Below, in pieces: positions 1-8,244 of a stretch of DNA of 64,000 bases. A program made the position numbers and the translations under genes. The notes under the pieces were generated by a model. That model did not search any database and was not told where the DNA came from. It was given only the letters and a program-made list of their open reading frames with translations. Origin of the DNA: a bacterium HR40 (lineage in GTDB: Bacteria > Pseudomonadota > Alphaproteobacteria > Geminicoccales > Geminicoccaceae); the NCBI GenBank assembly GCA_002898275.1, contig BEIQ01000001.1, positions 861,899 to 925,898 on the forward strand, read 5' to 3'. Position 1 is the first letter of the stretch; each line of letters begins with the position of its first letter.

Positions 1-1024
1 TGTCCGCCATCCCGGGGCGGTTGGGCAGTTTGACGATGAACGCATCGCTGCCGAGAAGGGCCAGTCTCAACCGCAGATGGTCGCCGTGATAGACCGTCTC
101 CAGCAGGCGGCCGGCAAACCGGTTCGGCAGGTGGTGGGCCGCTTCGCCCGTCACCACCCGCTCCGGGCGCAACGAGAGAGTCGTGGGTTTGCCGATCCCG
201 GCGACGTTCACCGCCAGTGCCCGCACCTCCGCCTCGCCCACTCGCACCCGGCACACTCCCCCCTCGATCCCCTCGACGATACCGCGGAATCGATTGTTCT
301 CGCCGATGAAACGAGCCACGAAGGCGTTCTTCGGCTCCTCGTAGAGCTCGCGCGGGGTAGCGAGCTGCTGGATGCGGCCCGCCTCGAAGACCGCGACCCG
401 GTCGGACATGGTGAGCGCCTCGGATTGGTCATGGGTGACATAGACCACCGTGAGCCCGAGTTGCTCGTGGAGCTGGGCGATCTCGTACTGCATGCTCTCG
501 CGCAACTGCTTGTCGAGGGCGCCGAGTGGCTCGTCCATGAGCACGAGCTTGGGCTCGAAGACCAGCGCCCGGGCGAGCGCTACCCGCTGCTGCTGGCCGC
601 CCGAGAGCTGCGCTGGCCTGCGATGCTCGAAGCCAGACAGGCGCACCATGGCGAGGGCACGCCGCACCCGCTCCTCGATCTCGGCCCGGCCCAGGCGGCG
701 GACCTCGAGCGGAAAAGCGAGGTTTTCCGCCACCGTCATGTGCGGGAAGAGGGCGTAGCTCTGGAACACCACACCGATGTCGCGACGGTGCGGCGGCACC
801 CGCGACAGGGGCCTGCCCTCGAGACGGATCTCGCCCGCCGTCGGTTGTTCGAAGCCGGCCAGCATCATGAGACAGGTCGTCTTGCCGGAACCCGAGGGAC
901 CGAGCAGGGTGAGGAACTCGCCGCGCGCGATCTCGAGGTCGAGGTGGTCGACCACGAGATGGACCCCGTCGTAGCTCTTCGTCACACCCTCGAACCGCAC
1001 GAACGCGTCGTCGGCCCTCGGCAT
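1..1024 (-). CDS. PotA-like ABC transporter ATP-binding protein (C-terminus outside window)
   Basis: Translating the minus strand gives an ATPase subunit of a polyamine/iron-type ABC importer. Walker A (GPSGSGKT), the Q-loop region (VVFQSYALFPHM), the signature LSGGQQQRVALARAL, Walker B (LVLMDEPLGALD) and the switch region (YVTHDQSEALTMSD) appear in the right order, followed by the start of a TOBE-like C-terminal domain (SLRPERVV) that binds or senses substrate. The reading frame is open to base 1, so the C-terminus lies outside the window. Two ATGs are possible, at 1033 and 1024; the purine-rich GGGGAGGG abuts the first and lies about 9-10 nt before the second, so 1024 is preferred. Permease and binding-protein partners would be expected beyond the left edge. 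Substrate (putrescine, spermidine, Fe3+ or other) cannot be decided here. Confidence 0.88.
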   Translation of the reverse strand, partial: MPRADDAFVRFEGVTKSYDGVHLVVDHLDLEIARGEFLTLLGPSGSGKTTCLMMLAGFEQPTAGEIRLEGRPLSRVPPHRRDIGVVFQSYALFPHMTVAENLAFPLEVRRLGRAEIEERVRRALAMVRLSGFEHRRPAQLSGGQQQRVALARALVFEPKLVLMDEPLGALDKQLRESMQYEIAQLHEQLGLTVVYVTHDQSEALTMSDRVAVFEAGRIQQLATPRELYEEPKNAFVARFIGENNRFRGIVEGIEGGVCRVRVGEAEVRALAVNVAGIGKPTTLSLRPERVVTGEAAHHLPNRFAGRLLETVYHGDHLRLRLALLGSDAFIVKLPNRPGMAD

Positions 1025-1107
1025 CGGCGCCATCCCTCCCCTGTCGGCCTGACCGCGGCCTCAGCTAGAGACCGGCGATCGCGCGGTAAAGACCTCGACC
1101 GCCCCCC

Positions 1108-1136
1108 TTGAGCTCGCCCGCGAGGGTACCTATCGA
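1108..1136 (+). promoter_or_regulatory. Sigma70-type promoter of the CAT-anticodon tRNA
   Basis: TTGAGC, then exactly 17 nt, then TATCGA. The predicted start point at about 1143 lies one base before the tRNA 5' end at 1144, which is a natural arrangement for a tRNA gene. Match and spacing are seen in the sequence; activity is inferred. Confidence 0.55.
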
Positions 1137-1143
1137 GCGGTTC

Positions 1144-1216
1144 GGGCCCGTAGCTCAGCGGTGAGAGCGGACCGCTCATAACGGTCTGGTCGCAGGTTCG
1201 AATCCTGCCGGGCCCA
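1144..1216 (+). tRNA. tRNA with CAT anticodon, probably tRNA-Ile2 (lysidine type)
   Basis: The full cloverleaf can be folded by eye: acceptor GGGCCCG pairs with CGGGCCC, the D stem is GCTC/GAGC, the anticodon stem GACCG/CGGTC encloses the loop CTCATAA (anticodon CAT), and the T arm is GCAGG-TTCGAAT-CCTGC. The discriminator is A at 1216 and CCA is not encoded in full (the next bases are CCG). The C4-G69 and C5-G68 acceptor pairs and the variable/T region resemble tRNA-Ile2, whose C34 is converted to lysidine by TilS, more than elongator tRNA-Met; the other CAT tRNA at 11354 looks like Met. The assignment to Ile2 is therefore an inference. It is not an initiator tRNA because G1-C72 is paired. 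Confidence 0.9.
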
Positions 1217-1321
1217 CCGACCGACCGCGCCGTTCTCCACCCGTCTCGCCCATCCTCAGCCGCAGATGCGAATCGAATCGGTGGGCGTCGGCCGTGTTGC
1301 CGCTTTGCAACGCTATTTCGC

Positions 1322-1350
1322 TCGACAGAGCCCTAGCATCGAGATACAAA
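1322..1350 (+). promoter_or_regulatory. Predicted promoter of the XRE-hyf operon
   Basis: TCGACA (five of six matches to the -35 consensus), 17 nt, TACAAA (-10-like). The predicted transcription start is near 1357, leaving a leader of only about 17 nt before the ATG at 1374. It is the only recognisable promoter upstream of the coupled regulator and hyf genes, so it probably drives the whole operon. Confidence 0.5.
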
Positions 1351-1354
1351 ATCC

Positions 1355-1371
1355 CTGAACTGATGTTTCAG
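1355..1371. promoter_or_regulatory. Possible operator: CTGAA-N7-TTCAG inverted repeat
   Basis: Two 5-base arms (CTGAA at 1355-1359, TTCAG at 1367-1371) separated by 7 bases cover the predicted transcription start and end two bases before the XRE start codon. XRE-family dimers commonly bind such dyads, so autoregulation is an obvious guess. The arms are short and could be chance. Confidence 0.35.
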
Positions 1372-1373
1372 AC

Positions 1374-1655
1374 ATGATCACAGGACGTCAGATGCGTGCC
1401 GCCCGCGCCCTGCTCGGCTGGGATCAGCGCCAGCTCGCCGAAGCGGCCGGCCTGTCGCTGCCGACGATCCAGCGCATGGAGGGCTGCGAGGGAACAGTGC
1501 GAGGCAATGTGGAATCGCTGATGAGGGTGGTGGAGGCTCTCGAGCGTGCCGGTATCGAACTCATCCGCGAAGGCGACGTCAGCCGCGACGGAGGCCGCGG
1601 AGTGCGCTTGAAGCGGCCGTCCAGCGGCGAGAGCAGCGGGAGCAGCAACCCGTGA
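1374..1655 (+). CDS. Small XRE-family helix-turn-helix regulator, first gene of the hyf operon
   Basis: A 93-residue protein. Residues 1-60 form a single HTH_XRE domain: the stretch LLGWDQRQLAEAAGLSLPTI contains helix, turn and recognition helix, and VVEALERAGIELI is the usual last helix. The remaining 25 residues are polar and low in complexity. There is no sensor domain, so it probably acts as a small repressor. No Shine-Dalgarno sequence is visible before ATG 1374. Its TGA overlaps the GTG start of hyfB by 4 bases, so the regulator and the membrane complex are translationally coupled, and the regulator most likely controls the operon through the dyad just upstream. The effector is unknown. 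Confidence 0.85.
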   Translation: MITGRQMRAARALLGWDQRQLAEAAGLSLPTIQRMEGCEGTVRGNVESLMRVVEALERAGIELIREGDVSRDGGRGVRLKRPSSGESSGSSNP

Positions 1656-3670
1656 GCGCTCTCGCGATCGAGCTGGTCGTGGCGGCGGTGCAGGGCACGG
1701 TTGGGCTGCTGGCTGCCGCGAGTCGTCCCGGAAGGGGATGGGCTTTCTTCGTCTACGGCGCGACCGCGGTGGCCTCGGCCATCGGCTTTCTTACCGTCCT
1801 CGTCTTCCTGTCGTCCGGGTCGCCACCGGCCGCGGTGGTCCTGCCGCTCGGACTGCCGTGGATCGGCGCGCACCTGCGACTGGACCCGCTGGCCGCCTGG
1901 TTCTTGCTCGTCCTCCATCTCGGATCGGCGGCAGCCAGTCTTTTCGCCCTCGGTTACGATGCCGAGCCGCCACGGCCGCGGGCCGTGCTGCCCGCCTATG
2001 CGGGGTTTCTCGCGGCGATGAACGTCGTACCCCTGGCCGCCGACGCATTCAGCTTCCTTTTTGCTTGGGAAGCCATGTCGCTGTTCTCCTTCCTGCTCGT
2101 GCTCGTGCACCACGAGGAGGGGGAAAACCGGCGTGCCGCCTACGTCTATTTGTTGATGGCAGGCTTCGGTTCGGTATGCCTGCTCCTCGCCTTCGGCCTG
2201 CTCGCCGGCCGCGACGGCTCCTATGCCTTTGCCGACATGGTGCAGCATCGGCTCGCACCCTGGGCCGCTGCAGCCGTCTTCCTCCTCGCGGTGCTCGGGG
2301 CCGGTTCGAAAGCGGGACTGTTCCCGTTGCACGTCTGGCTGCCGCTCGCCCATCCGGCGGCGCCGAGCCATGTCTCCGCGCTCATGAGCGGCGTCATGAC
2401 GAAGCTCGCCGTCTACAGCTTCGTGCGGATCGTCTTCGATCTGGTGGGGCCGTCGCCCTGGTGGTGGTCGGTACCGCTGCTGGTGGTCGCCGCGGCGACC
2501 GCGGTGATGGGCGTGCTCTATGCCCTCATGCAGCATGACCTCAAGCGCTTGCTCGCGTATCACACGGTCGAGAACATCGGCATCATCTTCCTCGGGCTCG
2601 GCCTCGCCCTCGCCTTTCGGGCCTCCGGTCTCGCCCTCGGCGCGGCCATCGCGCTCACGGCTGCCCTCCTCCACGTGCTCAACCACATGCTGTTCAAGAG
2701 CCTGTTGTTCCTGAGTGCTGGGGCGGTGCTGCAAGCGACCGGCGAGCGCGACATGGAGCATCTCGGCGGGCTCGTGCACCGCATGCCGGCGACCGCTCTC
2801 GCCTTCCTGCTCGGCTCCATGGCGATCTCGGCGCTGCCTCCCCTCAATGGCTTTGTCTCGGAATGGCTGACCTTCCAGGCGATCCTCGTGAGCCCGGCGC
2901 TGCCGCAGCCGCTTCTCCACTATCTGGTGCCGGTGGCCGGGGCGCTTTTGGCGCTCGCCGCCGCCCTCGCCGCCGCCTGTTTCGTCAAGGCCTTCGGCGT
3001 CACCTTCCTCGGACGAGCGCGCTCGTCCGCGGTGGCCGACGCGCGAGAGGTCGACCGCTTCCAGCTCGCCGCGATGTTCGGTTTGGTGGCTTTGTGCGTG
3101 TTCGTGGGCATCGTCCCGGCCGGGGCGATCGGGCTGTTGCGCGGCGTCACGCAGACCCTCGCGGAGGGCGCCGTGCTCGGCGAAGGCTGGCTCACCGGCT
3201 GGCTGTCGCTAGCCCCGGCAGGAGCCTTGCGCAGCTCCTACAACGGCCTCGTCGTCCTCTCCTTCGTGCTGTTCTCGGCCGGCGCTTCGGCGTGGTCGGT
3301 GCACCGGTTCGCTTCCGCCCGCCTCGTGCGGGGCCCGATCTGGGACTGCGGCTATCCCGATCCTAGTCCGGCGACCCAATACACCGCTGCCAGTTTCGCC
3401 CAGCCGATCCGCCGCGTCTTCGGCAGCGTGGTGTTCCGAGCTCGCGAGCAGGTCGACATGCCGCCGCCCGGCGATCCGACGCCCGCCCGGCTGGTGGTCC
3501 GGCTCGTCGATCCGGCATGGAACTGGCTCTTCGAGCCGCTCGCCGCCCGGGTCGCGGAGGTCACGGAACGGCTCAATCGCATGCAGTTCCTGACCATCCG
3601 TCGCTATTTGGTGCTCGTCTTCCTCGCTCTCGTGGCACTCCTCGTGGTGATCGCGCTGTGGCAGGTCTGA
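1652..3670 (+). CDS. hyfB: Hydrogenase-4 component B-like antiporter subunit
   Basis: 672 residues, a long hydrophobic protein with about 15-17 membrane segments, in the MrpA/NuoL-like proton-translocating family. The conserved core includes FAWEAMSLFSFLLV, GSKAGLFPLHVWLP followed by HPAAPSHVSALMSGVMTK, and the LLAYHTVENIG stretch; these carry the conserved Glu and Lys of the transport channel. The C-terminal 150 residues, after the main membrane region, contain the WDCGYPDP motif typical of HyfB/HycC. Start is GTG 1652, within the stop of the regulator; its own stop overlaps hyfC by 13 bases. It should be one of two ion-pumping subunits of the complex (the other is HyfF); HyfD is absent. Membrane-embedded. 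Confidence 0.9.
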   Translation: MSALAIELVVAAVQGTVGLLAAASRPGRGWAFFVYGATAVASAIGFLTVLVFLSSGSPPAAVVLPLGLPWIGAHLRLDPLAAWFLLVLHLGSAAASLFALGYDAEPPRPRAVLPAYAGFLAAMNVVPLAADAFSFLFAWEAMSLFSFLLVLVHHEEGENRRAAYVYLLMAGFGSVCLLLAFGLLAGRDGSYAFADMVQHRLAPWAAAAVFLLAVLGAGSKAGLFPLHVWLPLAHPAAPSHVSALMSGVMTKLAVYSFVRIVFDLVGPSPWWWSVPLLVVAAATAVMGVLYALMQHDLKRLLAYHTVENIGIIFLGLGLALAFRASGLALGAAIALTAALLHVLNHMLFKSLLFLSAGAVLQATGERDMEHLGGLVHRMPATALAFLLGSMAISALPPLNGFVSEWLTFQAILVSPALPQPLLHYLVPVAGALLALAAALAAACFVKAFGVTFLGRARSSAVADAREVDRFQLAAMFGLVALCVFVGIVPAGAIGLLRGVTQTLAEGAVLGEGWLTGWLSLAPAGALRSSYNGLVVLSFVLFSAGASAWSVHRFASARLVRGPIWDCGYPDPSPATQYTAASFAQPIRRVFGSVVFRAREQVDMPPPGDPTPARLVVRLVDPAWNWLFEPLAARVAEVTERLNRMQFLTIRRYLVLVFLALVALLVVIALWQV

Positions 3671-4617
3671 TCGACATCTTCGCCCAAGGCCTCGAGATGT
3701 TGCTCGTGGTCGGGCTGGCGCCGTTGCTCGTGGGCTGGGTTCGCAAGGTCAAGGCGCACGTGTTCCGCCGCCGCGGACCTTCTCTGCTCCAGCCCTACCG
3801 CGATCTCCTGCGGCTGTTCTCGAAAGACGCGCTGCTCGCGGAGAATGCCTCCTGGATCTCTCGCACCGCTCCCTATGTGGTGTTCGCCGCTGTCTGGGTG
3901 GCGGCGGCGTTGATCCCGACCTTCGCCGCCGGCCTCGTCTTTCACTGGGCCGCAGATCTCATCGCCATCGTCGGTCTCTTCGGACTCGCGCGCTTCGCCC
4001 TCGCCGTCGCCGGGATGGATGTCGGTACCAGTTTCGGCGGCATCGGCAGTTCGCGGGAAATGCTGCTCGCATCGCTGGCCGAGCCGGCCATGCTCATGGT
4101 CGTGTTCACCATCTCCCTGTTCGCCGGTAGCAGCCAGCTCGCTTCGATCGTCGATTTCGTCCTGGCAGGCGGCATCGGCATCCGACCCTCCCTCGGGCTG
4201 GCGCTGGTGGCCGTGGCCATCGTGGCCATCGCCGAGAATGCTCGTATCCCCGTGGACAATCCGGCGACCCACCTCGAACTGACCATGGTGCACGAGGCGA
4301 TGGTGTTCGAATATTCCGGCCGCCACCTGGCGATGATCGAGGCGGCGGCAGCCGTGAAGCTCCTCGCTTGGTTGTCGCTGATCGCCGCCATTTTCCTTCC
4401 CTTCGGGATGGCACCGGGACCGCACTCCGGGTTCGGCGCCATGGCGGTGGGCCTTCTCGCTTGGTTGGCCAAGCTCGCGGTGCTCGCCACCTTGCTCGGT
4501 CTGTTCGAGGCCTCGATCGCCAAGATGCGGGTGTTCCGTGTGCCGGAATTCCTCGGCGGCGCCTTCGCACTCGGGGTGCTGGCGACGGTGCTCCTGTTCG
4601 TCTCGCGAGGCTTGTGA
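3658..4617 (+). CDS. hyfC: Hydrogenase-4 component C / NuoH-like membrane anchor
   Basis: 319 residues from GTG 3658, inside the end of hyfB. It has about eight membrane segments and the signatures of the NuoH/HycD/EchB family: RGPSLLQPYRDLLRLFSKD near the N-terminus, and ENARIPVDNPATHLELTMVH with EAMVFEYSGRHLAMIEAAAA further on, which include the acidic residues of the quinone-chamber-like region. In complex I and group 4 hydrogenases this subunit connects the peripheral redox arm to the antiporter subunits. Upstream in-frame codons exist, but they lie within hyfB and have no start or ribosome-binding site of their own. It ends TGATG-style, giving a 1-base overlap with hyfE. Confidence 0.92.
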   Translation: MAGLIDIFAQGLEMLLVVGLAPLLVGWVRKVKAHVFRRRGPSLLQPYRDLLRLFSKDALLAENASWISRTAPYVVFAAVWVAAALIPTFAAGLVFHWAADLIAIVGLFGLARFALAVAGMDVGTSFGGIGSSREMLLASLAEPAMLMVVFTISLFAGSSQLASIVDFVLAGGIGIRPSLGLALVAVAIVAIAENARIPVDNPATHLELTMVHEAMVFEYSGRHLAMIEAAAAVKLLAWLSLIAAIFLPFGMAPGPHSGFGAMAVGLLAWLAKLAVLATLLGLFEASIAKMRVFRVPEFLGGAFALGVLATVLLFVSRGL

Positions 4618-5279
4618 TGAGCGGGATCGATATCGAACTCGCGCGCCTGATGGCGACCCTCATGTTGGTGGTCAGCTTCATGCTGCTCTACCAGGATCGC
4701 TTGGCTGGTCTCATCAATGCCTACGCCCTGCAAAGCGGGCTCCTCGCCTTGGCGGTGGCGGCTCAGGCACATGCCCAGGAAGCGCCCCATCTCTACGTGA
4801 CCGCCCTGCTCGCCCTCGTGGTCAAGGGCTTGGCGATCCCCCTCGCCCTCCACCGCATCGTGCTGCGGCTCGGCGTTCACCGCGAGATCGAGAAGGTCAT
4901 CGGGGTCGGCACGACCATGTTGTTCGGCCTCGCCGTGACCATGCTCGCCGTGCTCGTGGTGCTGCCGGTGACCGAGACCGCCGCAGCGCTGACGCGCGAG
5001 GATCTGGGCTTCGCCCTGGCCATCGTGCTCCTCGGCCTGCTCACCATGATCAGCCGCCGCAATGCCGTGAGCCAGGTCATCGGCTTCATGAGCCTCGAGA
5101 ATGGTCTGATCCTCGCCGCCACCGGCGCCCGTGGGATGCCGCTCGTGGTCGAGGTGAGCGTCGCCTTCTCGATCCTGATCGCCTTCATCGTGGTCGGTAT
5201 CTTTCTCTTCCGCATCCGCGAGCGGTTCGACAGTGTCGATGTCCACGCCCTCGACCGTTTCCGCGGAGAACTGCCGTGA
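4617..5279 (+). CDS. hyfE: Hydrogenase-4 component E (NuoK-like extended subunit)
   Basis: 220 residues, about six to seven membrane helices. The N-terminal half (LVVSFMLLYQDRLAGLINAY) and the middle (ISRRNAVSQVIGFMSLENGL) match HyfE, the longer relative of MrpC/NuoK; the conserved Glu of the NuoK-like half is in SLENG. ATG 4617 is used because it overlaps the hyfC stop by one base; a GTG lies one codon upstream. It ends with a 4-base overlap with hyfF. It contributes part of the ion path next to HyfC. Confidence 0.88.
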   Translation: MSGIDIELARLMATLMLVVSFMLLYQDRLAGLINAYALQSGLLALAVAAQAHAQEAPHLYVTALLALVVKGLAIPLALHRIVLRLGVHREIEKVIGVGTTMLFGLAVTMLAVLVVLPVTETAAALTREDLGFALAIVLLGLLTMISRRNAVSQVIGFMSLENGLILAATGARGMPLVVEVSVAFSILIAFIVVGIFLFRIRERFDSVDVHALDRFRGELP

Positions 5280-6718
5280 GCGACCTCTTGCTGATTGCGG
5301 TCCTGCTGGTACCGGCGGTAGCCGCGCTGTCGCTCGCCTTCGTGCGCGACTATCGCACCGGTGCCACTCTCAATGTGACGGCGGCGCTCCTCGCCTTCGC
5401 CGCGAGCGTGGCGCTGTTGCTCGGCGATCGTCCCCCCGCGGGCGAGCTGCTGATCGTCGACGACCTCAACACCACCTTCGTGGTGCTGAACACCTTGGTC
5501 GGTTTCACCACCAGCGTCTTCAGCGCCAGCTACATCGGCCACGAGCTCGACAGCGGCCGGCTCACGCCGGTACTGCTGCGCTTCTACCACGCCATGTACC
5601 AGGTCATGCTCGGGTCGATGAGCCTCGCACTCTTGGCCAATAACCTCGGCCTGCTGTGGGTCGGGGTCGAGGTCGCGACTCTCACCACCGTGGTCATGGT
5701 CGGCATCTACCGCACCGAGCCGGCCCTCGAGGCGGCATGGAAGTATTTCATTCTTGGCTCGGTGGGTATCGCCCTCGCCTTCTTTGGCACCGTCCTCGTC
5801 TATCTCGCGGCGCAGGAAGTGCTCGGCGAAGGCCTGCCGGCGCTCGCCTGGAATCGGGTGCTCGAGGTGGCACCGCGGCTCGACCCGCGCCTGCTCGACC
5901 TCGCCTTCGTCTTCCTGCTCGTCGGCTATGGCACCAAAGCTGGCCTGGTCCCCTTCCACGCCTGGCTGCCGGATGCCCACGCCGAAGGCCCGACCCCGAT
6001 CTCGGCGGTCCTCTCGGGGCTTCTGCTCAACGTCGCCCTCTACGCCCTCTTGCGCTTCAAGTTCTTGCTCGCCGGCAATCCCGAAGCCTTTGCCCCTGGC
6101 CCGCTCATGATCCTGCTCGGGCTGGGTTCGCTATGGTTTTCCGCCCTCATGCTGTACCGTCGCAGGGACATCAAACGGTTCTTCGCCTACAGCTCCATCG
6201 AACACATGGGCATCGCGTCCTTTGCCTTCGGCGTCGCCGGCCCGCTCGCTAATTTCGCCGGCCTTTTGCACATGGCCATGCACAGCCTCACCAAATCGGC
6301 GATCTTCATGGCGGTCGGCCATGTGGCGCAAGCTCGCGGTACTCAGAAAATCGCCGACCTCGGCGGTCTCGTGCGCACCCACCCCATGCTCGCGGTCGGG
6401 CTCGGTGCCGGCATGGTGGCGATCGCTGGGCTACCGCCTTTTGGCGTGTTCACGAGCGAGTTCCTCGTCTTGAACTCGGCCTTCGCTGCCGTGCCGTCGC
6501 TCGCGATCCCGCTCGCCATCGGTCTGCTCGTCGCCCTGGGCGCCCTGCTGTTGCGATTCGTCCAGATCCTCTTTGGCGAACCCAGTGCACAGGGCGAGCC
6601 GGTCCAGGCGGCTGTCTGGCCCCTCGTGCTGCACCTCGGGCTCGTCCTGATCGCTGGCGTCGTCTTGCCGGACCCCCTCGTGCGCTGGTTCCAGCATGTC
6701 GCCGCCTTGCTCGGATGA
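5276..6718 (+). CDS. hyfF: Hydrogenase-4 component F-like antiporter subunit
   Basis: 480 residues from GTG 5276. A NuoL/M/N-type antiporter protein with about 14 membrane helices. The diagnostic central motif is GTKAGLVPFHAWLPDAHAEG followed by PTPISAVLSGLLLN, and later FFAYSSIEHMGIASFAFG and HSLTKSAIFMAVGH. It pairs with HyfB as the second proton- or sodium-channel subunit. Gene order and the 4-base overlap with hyfE put it in the same transcript. The gap of 7 bases to hyfG is the widest between the membrane genes and the soluble arm. Confidence 0.9.
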   Translation: MSDLLLIAVLLVPAVAALSLAFVRDYRTGATLNVTAALLAFAASVALLLGDRPPAGELLIVDDLNTTFVVLNTLVGFTTSVFSASYIGHELDSGRLTPVLLRFYHAMYQVMLGSMSLALLANNLGLLWVGVEVATLTTVVMVGIYRTEPALEAAWKYFILGSVGIALAFFGTVLVYLAAQEVLGEGLPALAWNRVLEVAPRLDPRLLDLAFVFLLVGYGTKAGLVPFHAWLPDAHAEGPTPISAVLSGLLLNVALYALLRFKFLLAGNPEAFAPGPLMILLGLGSLWFSALMLYRRRDIKRFFAYSSIEHMGIASFAFGVAGPLANFAGLLHMAMHSLTKSAIFMAVGHVAQARGTQKIADLGGLVRTHPMLAVGLGAGMVAIAGLPPFGVFTSEFLVLNSAFAAVPSLAIPLAIGLLVALGALLLRFVQILFGEPSAQGEPVQAAVWPLVLHLGLVLIAGVVLPDPLVRWFQHVAALLG

Positions 6719-6725
6719 TCCGCCC

Positions 6726-8234
6726 ATGAGCGAGCTTCTCGCCTGCTTCGAAGGTCTGCGCGCCGAGCCGGACCACCACCCGTGGCCCCGCTTTCGGGTC
6801 GACCGGGAACGCTGGCTGGCGCTGCGCCAGGGGCTCGCGCGCGATCGCTTCGCGTTGCTCGCGGAATTCGGCGAACCGCAGGAAGTCCATGCCATCCTCT
6901 TCGATGGCGAGTCGCTCGCCCTCGTTGTCGCCAGCCTGGCTTGTCCCACCGGGCGCTTTCCTTCGCTCGCCGTGGACCATCTGCCGGCAGTCCGCTTCGA
7001 GCGCACCCTCCGGGACCTCGTCGGACTCGAACCAGAAGGCCTCTTCGACCTGCGACCTTGGCTCGATCATGGCAAATGGCCCCTGTCGCGGCCGCTGGCA
7101 TCGAATCCAGGCGCGCCGGAGGTGGCCTTCGACTATGCCTTCCTACCGGTCGAAGGCGAGGGGCTGCATCAGATTCCGGTCGGGCCCATCCACGCCGGCA
7201 TCATCGAACCGGGCCACTTCCGCTTCACGGCGAGCGGCGAGACCGTGGTGCGGCTCGAGGAGCGGCTAGGCTGGGTGCACAAGGGCATCGAAAAGCGTCT
7301 CGTCGGTCTCGACCTCGAGAGCGCGTGCCGGATCGTCGGTCGGGTCTCCGGCGATAGCACCGTAGCCTTCGCGTGGGCGTTCGCCCGCGCTGCCGAAGCG
7401 ATCGCCGGAGTGGTCCCGCCGGCTCGGGCGGTATGGCTGCGCGCGCTCATGCTCGAGCTCGAGCGCATCGCGAACCATTTCGGCGATATCGGCGCGATCT
7501 GCAACGATGCCGCCTTCACCCTGATTCACGCCCACTGCGGCATCCTCCGCGAGCGGGTCCTGCGGGCGGCCCACGAGGTCTTCGGCCATCGCCTGATGAT
7601 GGACCGGGTGGTACCGGGTGGTGTCGCGGTCGACCTCGACCCTGGCGGGATCGCGCGGCTGCATCGGCTCGTCGACGAGCTCGCGCCGGCCTTCGACAAG
7701 GTGGTGTCCGCCTACGACAACACCCCTTCGCTTCTCGACCGCACCGCCGAGACCGGGCGCGTGTCACCCTCTCTCGTGCGCCGTTTCGCCGCCGGTGGCC
7801 ACGTCGGACGTGCCGCAGGCCGGCCCTTCGATAGCCGTGCTCATCTCGCGACCGAACCCTATGACGACCTCGGCTTCCGGCCAGTGGTGCGCGAGGCAGG
7901 CGATGTCGACGCCCGGGTGTGGATCCGGATCGAGGAGGTACGCGAGAGCCTGCGGCTGGTGCGCGAGATCCTCGCGAAACTGCCGGCTGGACCGGTACGG
8001 GTGGAACTCCCGGTGCGGGCTGGCTGCGGCCTCGGGGTGGCGGAGGCGTTCCGCGGCGAAGTCCTCGTGTGGCTGCGGCTCGACGAGGCGGGACGTGTCC
8101 GCCGCTGCTACCCGCGCGATCCCTCCTGGCTCCAATGGCCCCTGCTCGAAGCGGCGATCGAAGGCAACATCGTCGCCGATTTCCCCCTCTGCAACAAGAG
8201 CTTCAATTGTTCCTATTCGGGACACGACCTGTGA
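6726..8234 (+). CDS. hyfG: Hydrogenase-4 component G-like large subunit without Ni ligands (Ehr type)
   Basis: 502 residues: an N-terminal NuoC-like domain (about 1-130) and a C-terminal NuoD/hydrogenase-large-subunit domain (from about 150: HQIPVGPIHAGIIEPGHFRF, then RLGWVHKGIEKRLVG). In real NiFe hydrogenases two CxxC pairs hold nickel. Here the first is replaced by CRIVGRVSGDS (residues 201-211), where only Cys201 remains and not in CxxC spacing. The second is replaced by LCNKSFNCSYSGHDL at the C-terminus, with Cys489 and Cys495 five residues apart. The protein therefore almost certainly cannot bind a NiFe centre. This is the hallmark of energy-converting-hydrogenase-related (Ehr) complexes, whose redox partner is unknown. 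Start ATG 6726. Confidence 0.88.
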   Translation: MSELLACFEGLRAEPDHHPWPRFRVDRERWLALRQGLARDRFALLAEFGEPQEVHAILFDGESLALVVASLACPTGRFPSLAVDHLPAVRFERTLRDLVGLEPEGLFDLRPWLDHGKWPLSRPLASNPGAPEVAFDYAFLPVEGEGLHQIPVGPIHAGIIEPGHFRFTASGETVVRLEERLGWVHKGIEKRLVGLDLESACRIVGRVSGDSTVAFAWAFARAAEAIAGVVPPARAVWLRALMLELERIANHFGDIGAICNDAAFTLIHAHCGILRERVLRAAHEVFGHRLMMDRVVPGGVAVDLDPGGIARLHRLVDELAPAFDKVVSAYDNTPSLLDRTAETGRVSPSLVRRFAAGGHVGRAAGRPFDSRAHLATEPYDDLGFRPVVREAGDVDARVWIRIEEVRESLRLVREILAKLPAGPVRVELPVRAGCGLGVAEAFRGEVLVWLRLDEAGRVRRCYPRDPSWLQWPLLEAAIEGNIVADFPLCNKSFNCSYSGHDL

Positions 8235-8244
8235 GAGAGCACCC

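Noticed and set aside
77-1111. Long plus-strand open frame over the left edge
   Set aside because: It is the antisense shadow of the PotA-like ATPase, whose Walker motifs are on the minus strand and whose frame runs off the window.
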